Shown: in pieces, positions 35,512 through 45,761 of the stretch
How the letters are laid out: every line of letters begins with the position of its first letter
Numbering within the stretch: position 1 is the stretch's first letter
Assembly: GCA_004369085.1 (NCBI GenBank)
Contig: ML210260.1
Location: 1-64,000 of the forward strand
Reading direction: 5' to 3'
Source of the DNA: Coprinopsis marcescibilis
Lineage: Eukaryota; Basidiomycota; Agaricomycetes; Agaricales; Psathyrellaceae
Length of the DNA: 64,000 nt
Notes under the pieces: model-generated
What the model saw: the letters and a program-made list of their open reading frames with translations, nothing else
The model's database searches: none
What the model was told of the DNA's origin: nothing
Translations under genes and position numbers: made by a program

Positions 35512-36616
35512 GATGGCTCAGCAACTCGCCCCACCACTCGCCTCAAAGCAGTTCTGCTTTATACCGCGTCGTTCCTTTTTATCCGAGTTTCTTCTAATCA
35601 CTCCGACTAGCTTGCCCCATGCCTTGTGGTTGCCCTTTTAGAAGGCAGAGATGTTGAGAAGCAAGGCAAAGTGGGCTATAAATAGTCCTTGCATTCGACC
35701 TGAATAGGAAGCTGCGATAGATGTGCTTGGTATTGAAAAGCGACGTCAGCACCCTCCGAGATGCTTTGCAACCGAATTATAATCTCAAAAACGCAATCTA
35801 TCGTCCCCCATCAAGCTAACATACCTTTTATCTGCAGGAGTCGTCCTCCAGACATGAATTGATGTGCTGCACAATGACCAAAGGACAAACAGTTTCTCCC
35901 CGAAAGCGCGAGAACCGTGCCCCACCACCCAGCGAATCAGATTCGAAGCATTGTAACACACGAAACGTGGGGTGTTCGGTACCGACCTTGTTCCAGGGTG
36001 GACTACTTTTGCCGTCATAGCTAATCTACTGTGTACGGTAGGCTCAGCATAATACTCGGTCAATACCAATCGATGAACATCGAATTATTATTACGTCCGG
36101 CGAATGAGAGGTGCGGGGATCGCGCATTCTGTGGGCCAGGATTTGGAGGGGATGGATATAGCTTTCAACCGAGTCCGTTAATCAAGTCAGTAGCCAGTGG
36201 AACGGAGAGCTGTTGTGCTAGTTGAGCCCCTAGCATCTAATTGTGACTATGCTTGATGGACTTCTCCAATACGGTCGGTTCGAGAGTGACATTCGATTGA
36301 ATTCCTGTAAAACATTTAGAAGTGAAGTTCGTAACTTTTAGGTGCTCTGAAGGACATTGATTCTGCCGATATGGATCAGGCTTTATGTGTACACTGTCTT
36401 CGAGGTGAGACAGGGTAGTTCAAGCAACAATGCTTTAAGCTTCAATGGTGGTCAGTGCAATTCATTGCTGGCGGCCGAGATGCCCAGACCTACCTCGGAA
36501 CTATCCGATGTATGCCTTACGTAAGTATTGCGCACGGGCCTCGGCATGACATGTTCGGACTCTAGGCCAGTGCGTTCGACTCCTTCGCCTTTTCTTTCAG
36601 CTACCACATCCGCACA
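35512..36616. other. Divergent intergenic region (tyrosinase and cyclophilin promoters)
   Basis: About 1.1 kb between divergently transcribed genes. TATA-like elements occur at 35557-35563 (minus) and TATAAATA at 35676-35683 (plus). No gene is recognisable. Confidence 0.5.
35557..35563 (-). promoter_or_regulatory. Likely TATA box of the tyrosinase gene
   Basis: TATAAAG on the minus strand, 46-52 bp upstream of the tyrosinase ATG at 35511. This is a typical position for a core promoter with a short leader. Confidence 0.5.
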
Positions 36617-37668
36617 ATGTCTTCCTCTGCTTCAACAACGCGTCCCATAGTTTTTATGGATATCCAGATTGGAGAAACTCCCGCTGGTCGCATTAAATTC
36701 GAACTGTTCAGCGACATTGTGCCAAAGTTCGCCACAATAACAATTTGCGAGTCGATTTCCGGCACTGACTAGTACCGTAGGACCGCAGAGAACTTCAGGC
36801 AATTGTGCACAGGAGAACATCGGTGGGTATAGTTTAAGTTAAATCGAACGTTATCAGCCAGCTAAAGAGGAGGAAACCACAAATAGCGTCAATTCACGTC
36901 CAATGGGTTATAAAAGTGCAACGTTCCATCGGTATGTTCGTCCATTCATCGTTTATCGCTCGCTAACTCAAAGGATCTCTGCAGAATGTAGGCATATTTT
37001 CTAACAAGCTCATATTCTAGATTGACAGACTGATAGCTAGTCCGCTCTAGAGTGCCAAACTTCATGTGTCAAGGCAAATCGACATGCTGCTTAAACGGTC
37101 TATTCAACCCAGCTAACATGTGCGAATAGGTGGAGATTTTCAAAAGGGAGATGGCACGGGCTCGTTCTCGATATACGGCGACAAATTTGCTGTGCGTTAC
37201 CATTACACAATGACCGGTGGACCTATGTATTGATGTCGATCTAGGATGAGAACTTCCTCGAGAAGCATACCGGCCCAGGTCTCCTTTCGATGGTATGCTC
37301 GTTTCAATGATTCTAAGGAGAACTTCTTTTAACTCTAAGTCTCCTTAACCAGGCGAACTCCGGACCCAACACCAATGGATGCCAGGTCAGTCATACCCTG
37401 TCCAACCCCTCTTTCAACGCCCATTCAACATTCCGCGTATAGTTCTTCATCACAACCGCCAAATGTGACTTCCTGGATGGCAAGCACGTTGTATTTGGGC
37501 GCGTCCTCGACGGGATGCTGACAGTGAGGAAAATCGAGAATGTTCCCACTGGACTGAACAACAGGCCGAAGTTGGCGGTAAAGATCGTAGGTCCGTACGA
37601 TCCATTGTTATCAACGTCGTGTCCTGATGAACCCTGTTTGTCTTTGAGCAGAATGTGGAGAGATGTAA
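36617..37668 (+). CDS. Cyclophilin H-like peptidyl-prolyl isomerase
   Basis: Catalyses proline cis/trans isomerisation; the closest motif match is the spliceosomal cyclophilin H group, although a general cyclophilin is possible. Spliced exons read [160 protein letters not shown] and [14 protein letters not shown]. The ending is typical of the family. At least seven short introns are present. The residues [24 protein letters not shown] core and the W/H position (KH in GKHVV) are as expected. One residue (Ile in the usual FHRVIPNF) is absent with the splice I used. The intron 37074-37129 would start with GC. Confidence 0.85.
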
Positions 37669-38072
37669 ATTTCTTAGACGATGCCACCCAGAGCAATCCG
37701 ATCTATGCATACGACGTACACCATCAGTGGAAATATCCAACACATCAATACAAATACAATGCAACGATTTCACCGACGATCTTCAGCTTGAAGCGAATAG
37801 CGTATGAAACGAAACGAGATAATCTCGATTTTGCGCAACACGACATTCAAAGCATTCAATTCATCTTCAAACGCGTATGAGACGTACAACAGCCCCACGC
37901 TACTCGAAATATAAATACACGTACAAACATTTTTCTCGACAACCTCGGCATAAGCGAACGATAAACATGATATACATAAGAATAGATAGGTTGGAAGTCT
38001 TCGCCGTGCCCTCGAACTGACAAACGATTGCTACTGACAGCTTGTTGGTCGAAGTCACAGCCTTGGACCCAT
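37669..38072. other. Convergent intergenic spacer
   Basis: 404 bp between the 3' ends of the cyclophilin gene (+) and the alcohol oxidase gene (-). AT-rich 3' UTR sequence only. Confidence 0.5.
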
Positions 38073-41000
38073 TTAACGAACTTGCTGGGAGGTAGGCTTG
38101 CCAGTGGGAACGGGAGCATGAGGGACGGGTGCATGCGGAGTCCTGATCTTGAGGCCTATTAAACAACCATGGTCAGCGACCTTTCGCCATCCAAATCCAC
38201 TTGCGGCAGCCCTTACCCAAGTCCTCCGCAATCAAATCAGCACCCTTCTCTCCGACGAGGAGCGCAGAAGAATATGTGTTGGTTCCCAGGTTGTCCTAAG
38301 TATTTTCCTTCATTAAGAAGTCTCTTCCGAATACCGAGAAGAAGCATGGCTTACTGGGCAGATACTCAGGTCGACACACTTCAGGTTCTGTGTGCCGAAT
38401 ACGTTGAGTCGACCATCGACAACACCACCTTCCTCGCGAGGCTTCATGGCTATTCGATAACTTGTCAGATATCACCCTTACAAGAATTAATGGGAGACGT
38501 ACCGCAAGTTCCCAAGCTGTGCCAAGTGGTCTCGACGTGGTCAGCAATCCAGTCGTCGATTGCCTCGTCGTCTTCCTTGCTGTACTTGATGTCTTCGTGG
38601 ACCTTCTTGGCGTTGTAGAGCTCACCGGGCCTGGGGGTGGACGCATTTGTTCGTGGATCATCCTCCAATAATGAATTATTGCTACGCACTTGTGCCAGGT
38701 TCCCATGTGGATGCCCACACTCAAGCCATTGGGCAGAAGTTCCTTCGCGGTCTGGATATCAATGTCCTTGGCCGCAGCTGGCGAGGCAGGATGGAATCGA
38801 GGGTGGTGGGATGTGAGTTCACCACGGAATGCTATCGAATGAGGAGGGTGGGTTGTCAGTCAGGATTTTGAAGAGAGGACGGATGCAAAGCGAAGAGGTG
38901 CCCACCATCCATACGCCTAGCGATCTCGCGCGTCTTCTTGTAACTCCATCGGATGGGAGCAAAGTCAGCCTTGTGGTTCATGAATCCGCTGTCAAAATCG
39001 GGTTCCGCGTAGGGGTTGGGGGACTTGATGTGGATGTTCCCTCGGCTGGCGGGGTACTCGAGATATTGGAACCTGGACGCAACGCTCAATCACTTATCCG
39101 ACCAATACGCTTATGGCGCTACTCACATGGTGATATATTTGCCGGGTGGAAGCAAAGTATGATCAGCGTAGGCTCCAGAGACGATAGATCCGAACATGAC
39201 AGGCTTGTCGGGCTTGTCCTTGAAGTACTTGTTCCAAAGCTCGTTGAACTCGGGACCCATCTCCTTCAATTCTTCCTCGGTGGGACGGATCTAAGGCACA
39301 TGGGATCAACCAGGATAGATGGTGCTTGGAAGGGGTATAAGCATACCTTGAACCCAGCATCGATGAAGTTGGAGGAGAGGCGGGCACGCTCAGGGCTAGC
39401 TTCCCATTCCGCGAAGAGCTATAACAGGAAGGGCGAGATAAGGACGCGCTTATGATGTAATTATTTTGGGTGCTGACCTCCTTCTGAACCTCCTTGTCTC
39501 CGCGAAGGAAGTCATCAGCGGTGACGCTGTCGTTCGAGACACGATACACTGCCGAAGATTAGTTCACAGTTACGCTGAAGGAAAAGTGACTAAGACTCAC
39601 GGGAGAGTGTGGTGTAGTGATCTTGATATTGCTCTCTAATTAACCAGGTACATTAGCACCGACTTTGGTCGCCCAACGAAGTACTTACCCAACACCTGGG
39701 AGATCGCTGACGACCTTAATGTCCAGCTCCCTCAACAGCTTTGCAGAGCCGACACCGGAGCGTTCCAAAATCTGAGGGGTACCCAGAGTGCCGCCGCTCA
39801 ACACGACGAGCTTCCTGGCGCGGACGATTGTCTCAACGAGCTTGCCACCATTGGCGCGGTTGCGGGCAGGGACGTATGCAACTCCGACTGCCTTGTTTCC
39901 CTCGAAAATGACGCGGCTGACTTTGGCATTGGTGCGCAGGAAGAGGTTGGTCTGAACGTCCATGACGCTGTGAACGTAGGCTGTTACAAGCCAAGGTCAA
40001 TACGATTGGACATCATTGAGGCGTATGCTATCCTACCAGTTGCAGCATCGCTACGCCTTCCAGTGTGGCGATTGATATACTTTGCCCAGAGCTCAGAGGC
40101 ATGACTGGTTTCCAGATCCTGGATATCGTCTTCAAAGGTTCGATCAGGTTCGTCATTATATGACGTGGATACTTGACTCACCGCTAAATGGAACCCCGAT
40201 AGCATCAGAGGCGCGCAAGAAATCGTGAGCCAATGCGGTCGTCGTTCCACCATTGCTGATGGCAATAGGACCATCGTATCCGTGTGTGTCGTTATTCGTT
40301 GGCTTCTGATAGTTCTCCAGCTGTTCAAATATCACAAAGCTCAGCCATAAAACATCGAACACGAAAAACGATGACCACGCACCCTCTTCATCAACGGAAG
40401 CAGATCTGCATTTTAAATGAATCATTGAGCATGGGAACAATATCTCATAAGAAGTCGTCGGAACTATATCACGCACCCTTCGCAGTCCATCCGGGGGTTT
40501 TGAAATCGTCTGTACAAAGAAGGAATGAGCATTACCGAATTAATTTGCTACCGGAGATTGATCGGAGGCTTACCCCAATCGGATGCGGATGCCTATGTAT
40601 ATGTTTTTGCGAAGCATGGAATGAATGGCTCTGACGTCAGAGTAGCTCAGGGGGATATCATCCGGGCTGTGCTTACCCTGGTGTACATTTGGAAGTTGAT
40701 GCTGGCAGAAAAGTGTTTAGCAAGTTTATGTCGAATTGAAATTAAAGATTGCCCACCTGCTGCCTCCACCTGAGCGGGTCCACCAGTACTGCGTGAGAAG
40801 AGAGAATCATATACACTTCAGGTATGCGTACCGAGAATGTTGGCACAGCTAAAAAGCATGGATCAGAACCTAGACGCGCGCGAACCAAGTTGAGAGTACG
40901 AACGGGACGATGCTCTGCCTTCCACGGAGGTAAGATGATTGCTTGGTATCGACGTAGAATGTGGCCTTGTCGTTTCTACAAAGATGTCAAGTACCAAACC

Positions 41001-41332
41001 AGATCTACAGTGACGAATATGCTTACACTCCGTTTTGTTGCATGTTGCGAACGAAGATACCGGGGCGGTAGACCCAAGGGTCGTCGCGGTTGTTCGCACC
41101 GGCTGATATGGTCGACCGTACTCAGATTAATCCCGGTATTTCTGTACATGAATTTGAGCAGACCTTCAATAAGCATGACCTTGAGGCTCGGGTCGGCATA
41201 TGCAAGTCGTCCGGCAACAACGCAGCCTCAGAGAATAATACGTTAGCCGCGGAATACTCCATCGAGAACGGACGCTCTACCTGCTGGTCCTCCTCCTGCT
41301 ACAATAACGTCGACTTCCTCGGGGTGACCCAT
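38073..41332 (-). CDS. AOX: Alcohol (methanol) oxidase, GMC flavoprotein
   Basis: An FAD enzyme that oxidises methanol or other short alcohols to the aldehyde with release of hydrogen peroxide. The start MGHPEEVDVIVAGGGPAG is the dinucleotide-binding motif, followed after an intron by CVVAGRLAYADPSLKVMLIE. Small exons then give NNRDDPWVYRPGIFVRNMQQ, NDKATFYVDT, SYLRGRQSIVPCANILGGGS, SINFQMYTRASASDWDDFKT, PGWTAKDLLPLMK and GVPFS. The GMC block LVVLSGGTLGTPQILERSGV lies near 39700-39830. The C-terminal active-site His is in DHVETTWHSLGTCAMKPREE, then NVFGTQNLKCVDLSICPDNL. The end is THAPVPTG-like Pro/His-rich sequence finishing KPTSQQVR at 38073. More than twelve introns are present, several exons being under 60 nt. 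No SKL-type peroxisome signal is seen at the C-terminus. Length is near the family's usual 650 residues. Confidence 0.88.
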
Positions 41333-42980
41333 GTTGTGTTCGCTTCAAGATTACGTTTACTTGTGAAAGCAGAGATTAGACTGGAATCTGAGGAGACGTG
41401 TATCTGTCAAGCAGACCCCATTTTATAATTGAACACCTTCCTTCTACGTGATGATATATTGCCGATAGAACGCTTGGGCGGTTCTGAACAGAAATCTTGA
41501 AGAACAGATATTCCACCCCTATCCAGTCATCTGATTCACTCCCATGTCTACTGGAAGCAAGGCTCTTTAGGTCACTTTCCAAATCTCCACCTTCAAAACG
41601 GAGACATCTTACCAATCATGCCTACTAGTAGAAGCCCTCTATCCATTTGAGGAAGGCGGTACGGGTTTGAAGGGTGGAAAGTGGGAGCGCCCAGGGCCCG
41701 CGGCTCGGGACTACCGCTTTCCGGGGTTCTGAAAAGGACAGCTGACCAATGTAAAGAGCGGACAAAGTCTTCTAGATGCCCTTGTCTCTGCGTGAATTCT
41801 CCATCCTGTGGGACTAACACTCGCAATGTAGCAACCCCTACACCAATTACATCAGCTTCCTGGATATAAATAAGGTTGCGGGAAGTCGAAGAAGCGGGAA
41901 TGGCACGCGGGAGCGGTAAAGGGGTAACAAGGTACTGCGACCCTTAGATAAGGCTGCAAACGTCGTTTGTGCAGCGGAGAGTTTGCGGATTTTTTCGGTT
42001 AGGCGGATTTGAATTTCATGAACAGGCTAGGAATGGTGCTTTGAGCGCTGGAAAGCACGCGATGCGACCGCCACTGATGAATATAATGCGCGGACGGCGT
42101 GGAGTTTAGTTGTTCACATGGGCCTTGGAATAGATTGGTGGCGGCGAAGATCAAGGAAAGAAGCGCTGAGGGTTCCTGGTTTGTATTGGTTTATGTGGTT
42201 GCATCAGTGCGGAAACCCTGCATTTGTTCTACATCGCGGAGTCTCTTCGGCCTCATGATTAGAAAAAGAGATTACCCGATGTCCAGTTGTCAAGCAGTTG
42301 GGAGAGGGATTCCATTGGTCCACAGATCCTAAAGGGTAGATGCACCCTCATTCGCATGAGTTGCTCAGTAACATCGCTGGAAGAACCAAGCGCCACCAAA
42401 CCAGAGCAAAAATAGGAAGATACCTATCAAGTCTCATTCAAGCTTCTAAAACCAGGGCCATCTTATCAAGCTTCAACGTGGAAGTGAGATAGGGGATCTT
42501 CTCACTCCAACAGTGAACTCCTCAGGTTTCACCACAAGGATGAAGGCCACGAGTCAAAGAACAGCCGCAAAGAAAGACGACGGAATAAGACATTGAAGCA
42601 AGGATAGCGACGACAGAAAGACACAAAAGTGTATAGATAAAATAGATCTAGAGCTCTCAACCAGTGAACTCCGCATATCCACAAACGAGGCGGCCACAAG
42701 GAAAGATAAAACACGGTAAAGAAGCGACACCACAACAGGAACGGCGGCAGAAAGCAGCAGCAACGAGATACACAGTAAATAAATTCTTAAATCGCAGTCG
42801 GAACTAAGAACAACAAAGAGGAGGGTGGCGGGAGAAGCGGAAGCATAGCGATAGGAAGGAAGGGGGTGGGTGGGATATATCATGAGGCATGATCATGAAC
42901 GCGGATGTGGTTGTGTAGTGTATATGTACAGTCCGAGCGCTTTTGAAAACCACTCCAGACAGATTAACATTTGATAGCTT
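41333..42980. other. Intergenic region between xylulokinase and alcohol oxidase
   Basis: About 1.65 kb. The left part is the alcohol oxidase promoter, and the right part is 3' sequence of the xylulokinase gene. At 42500-42800 the plus strand is purine-rich, with a weak tandem repetition: CAACAGTGAACTCC near 42508 and CAACCAGTGAACTCC near 42658, each followed by CCACAA-containing A/G-rich sequence. No gene is supported. Confidence 0.5.
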
Positions 42981-45761
42981 TTAGACGATACCTTTGATGA
43001 GTATATTTTCTAGCCGATAGTATTCAGGGACAATCGCTGCGTAGGTCATGAACGCATCGACGTCAGAGTCAGCGACCTTTGCGAGGCCTATTTGGACCTC
43101 GGCATCTGCGGTAGGCAATGCAGTGACAGGCGTGAGAGGTGCTGGAGTGGTCGGCGTGACCGAAGTCCCATTGGATGGGCTGGGGATTCCCATACCGCTC
43201 AAGCTGAGGTCGGGTGTTGGGAAACCAGTGGACCCCTGCCCCAGACCTGGGCTGCTCGAAAGCGTCTCCCCTGACCTCAACCGCGATGTCCCCGGGCCGA
43301 AGCCGGCGTCGAAGGATGGTGATCCCCCGCCATAAATGCCCCCGCCCATAACCCCGCCAGGTGCCAAGTTTTGTTGGAACCGACCGTTCCGTTGGGGATC
43401 CATCTCCTCCTCCTCATCTTCCTCCACAAATACATTGGTGGAAAGGCTAGACCGCGGGCCTGGCTGGCCGAACGGAGTACTAGCGCCCGAGTTAGCACCG
43501 CTTCCTGGGGCATGCGTCAGTCCCGCAGCAACACTCCCCGCCCCATTGATGTTGGTCCGCAAGGGAAGGTTGTTCGTGGCAACCCATCGCTTCCCAAGCA
43601 ACCTCCTAATCTCATCCTCGTACACAGCCAATCCACCGAATCCCGACTCTCGACCCCAGACCCATCGCGCCACATAGGCGCCACCCAGCGTTGCTCGACT
43701 CGGGTACCCTTGTGCTGGCGCATTGCGATGAGGTGAGACTTGCGCCGAGTCGATTTGTGTACCGGGAACGAAAACGGGTGCGTTGAAGATGTCGCCGACC
43801 AGGTTCGACACGCTGGGGAAGTTGGCGGCGGCGCCTGTTGCAATAATACGAGTGGGCAACATGGTGTGATCATACGGGTCGAAAGGCAACCCGAGGGTTT
43901 CGAGGGTTATCGTTGCCTTTGACCGAACCCCGACAGCTGGCGTTGGGGGACCGATGAGTTGTGACTTTCTGACGCCCAACGCGCCTGAGCCGATGGTGTG
44001 CGCCCATTTGATTCGGAGGTTGAGCAGCTGGCTTTCGAGTAGGCACCGGGGATTGGCGCGGAGGTCGCGGAATTCGTTGACCTTGATGCCAGTTTCAAAC
44101 CGGTAAATACCCTTGACTCGAGAGTAAGGGAAGCTGTCGCCTTGTAGGTACCAGAAGCTGAAGAGCTTGTCATCCAGGCTGTTCAAGACAATAATCAGAT
44201 ATTTAGATTTCGGTCATTGGTGAAAGGTCAGCCAGCTTACCCAATGGACCCTCCAGGAGGTACAATGGCAACAAGTCGATCGAATGCACTCCAACTTTTA
44301 GTGTACATGTCTCGGACAAGAGCACGAGGGACATCGGCGTTCCTTTGGGTTCAAACTTCAGAATGCCATTGAAGAAAGATACAAGAGTAGAATACCTGCT
44401 ACAGAGGGCGGCAATGTATCTTCGTTTTTCGCCGGCTTCTTGAGCTGGGTGGGGGTATAGATTATAAAGACGCTTAGGGATATAATGCTGCGCTGGTGTG
44501 AGTAAGGTATCCATAGGTCCAAAGGAGAGGACCGCATCATTAGGAGAGGGGCAGAGGGAAAGATATGTTGATATGTAGTCCGAAGTGAATGCAGAAACAA
44601 CGGTTTCTACAGAAATGGTTATAAACGATCGAAGGGGACATATAGTGACGACTCACCAGGATCGAAGCCATATCGTTCAACTAGATACCTCGAAATATTG
44701 CCAACTCGTCTTCCGCCTCCGGTGACATCGACATCACCGAGCCAGCCTCGCACCCTTCTTCCATCCTCGCGTGTTCCAGCGACGATTTCCAAAATATCTT
44801 CGTCCCAATGACCTTGACCGGTCGTGTTGTTGGGTGAAGCGCTGTGCGTCCAGAGTCCAGTTGCGCAGGCTTCAGATTCGGTCATGTGCATCCACTTCCC
44901 AGTGATGAGACTGCCAATGAATGCGCTGGCAAGTTGAACCCGTCCAGTGCGTCCCCAGACCTCGACTGGCCAGGTTTCCCTAACTCGCATGAGCTGAGCG
45001 GCTACCATCGAGGCGGTAGCTGCCATTCCAACACGAGCCGCCATAAGGTCTGGTCCTCCAAGCAGACTCTCAATAGCCAGCGCATGGCTATGGGATGAGG
45101 TATCTTGAGCCGTTGGGGTGTTAGGGAGCGAGAAGCTTGGTGCCGGGAAATGTTGATGGAACGGCAGGTTTGGATCTAATGAAGACAATGAAGGCAGGGT
45201 CGTTGATTTCCACCAAACTAGAGCATGCTAGGGGGTCTATTAGAGATATTGCAAATAAACACTGCAATAATCAATACCTGAGAAGCTCCCCCAATGGCTT
45301 TAATCTTCGTAAGGTCATAATGATGGTGTAGTTTCTCGAAGAGCATGTCTGACGTCACGTGATTAAGATCACCGGAGGAATGCCAAATTAGTCAATGGTC
45401 AAAAATAAATGGACGCCGAGTAAACCAAAAAATTTGGTTCCGTTCAAGGATTCAAAAGATGGAGGGGAATGCTCACCGAGTCCCTTGATCCACATTTCTA
45501 CTGGAGTTGTATAGGCCTCGCCTGGAGTTGTGAATATACCGCCATGAGTTCTGGAGAGATGCGACAGCTTCGATCAGTTGGTGTGCCAAAGGTGTAGCAG
45601 CGATGGGTGACGCACTGGTAATCGGACAACTCGGTATCGAAGTCGACACATTCTACTCCAACCAGCTCAAGACTTTCGTCGACGATTGACGCTCTGAACT
45701 GGTCTGTTGCCAGCTCGATCCCCAGGAAGAGCGCCGGTCCGGATTTAGGTGCAGCAGGCAT
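42981..45761 (-). CDS. XKS1: D-xylulose kinase (FGGY family) with low-complexity insert
   Basis: Phosphorylates D-xylulose to xylulose 5-phosphate, feeding pentoses to the pentose phosphate pathway. It opens MPAAPKSGPALFLGIELATD, then FRASIVDESLELVGVECVDF. Later come GGASQHALVWWKS (substrate and Mg region), GRTGRVQLASAFIGSLITGK, DDKLFSFWYLQGDSFPYSR-type sequence, MLPTRIIATGAAANFPSVSN (the second FGGY signature region), GDIFNAPVFVPG and ATLGGAYVARWVWG. After KRWVATNNLPLRTN the reading runs into about 140 residues of Gly/Ser/Pro-rich sequence with an acidic VEEDEEEEMD run. It then returns to family sequence (DVDAFMTYAAIVPEYYRLEN) before the end at 42981. The first in-frame ATG is 45761. It lies about 1.65 kb upstream of the alcohol oxidase gene in the same orientation. 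Confidence 0.88.

Noticed and set aside
39160..39460. 208-codon plus-strand frame overlapping the alcohol oxidase gene
   Set aside because: It is antisense to well-supported exons of the oxidase and shows no motif of its own.
42529..42883. Minus-strand frames rich in Leu/Ser/Phe resembling membrane segments
   Set aside because: They are a by-product of the purine-rich plus strand; two overlapping frames show the same bias and no conserved motif.
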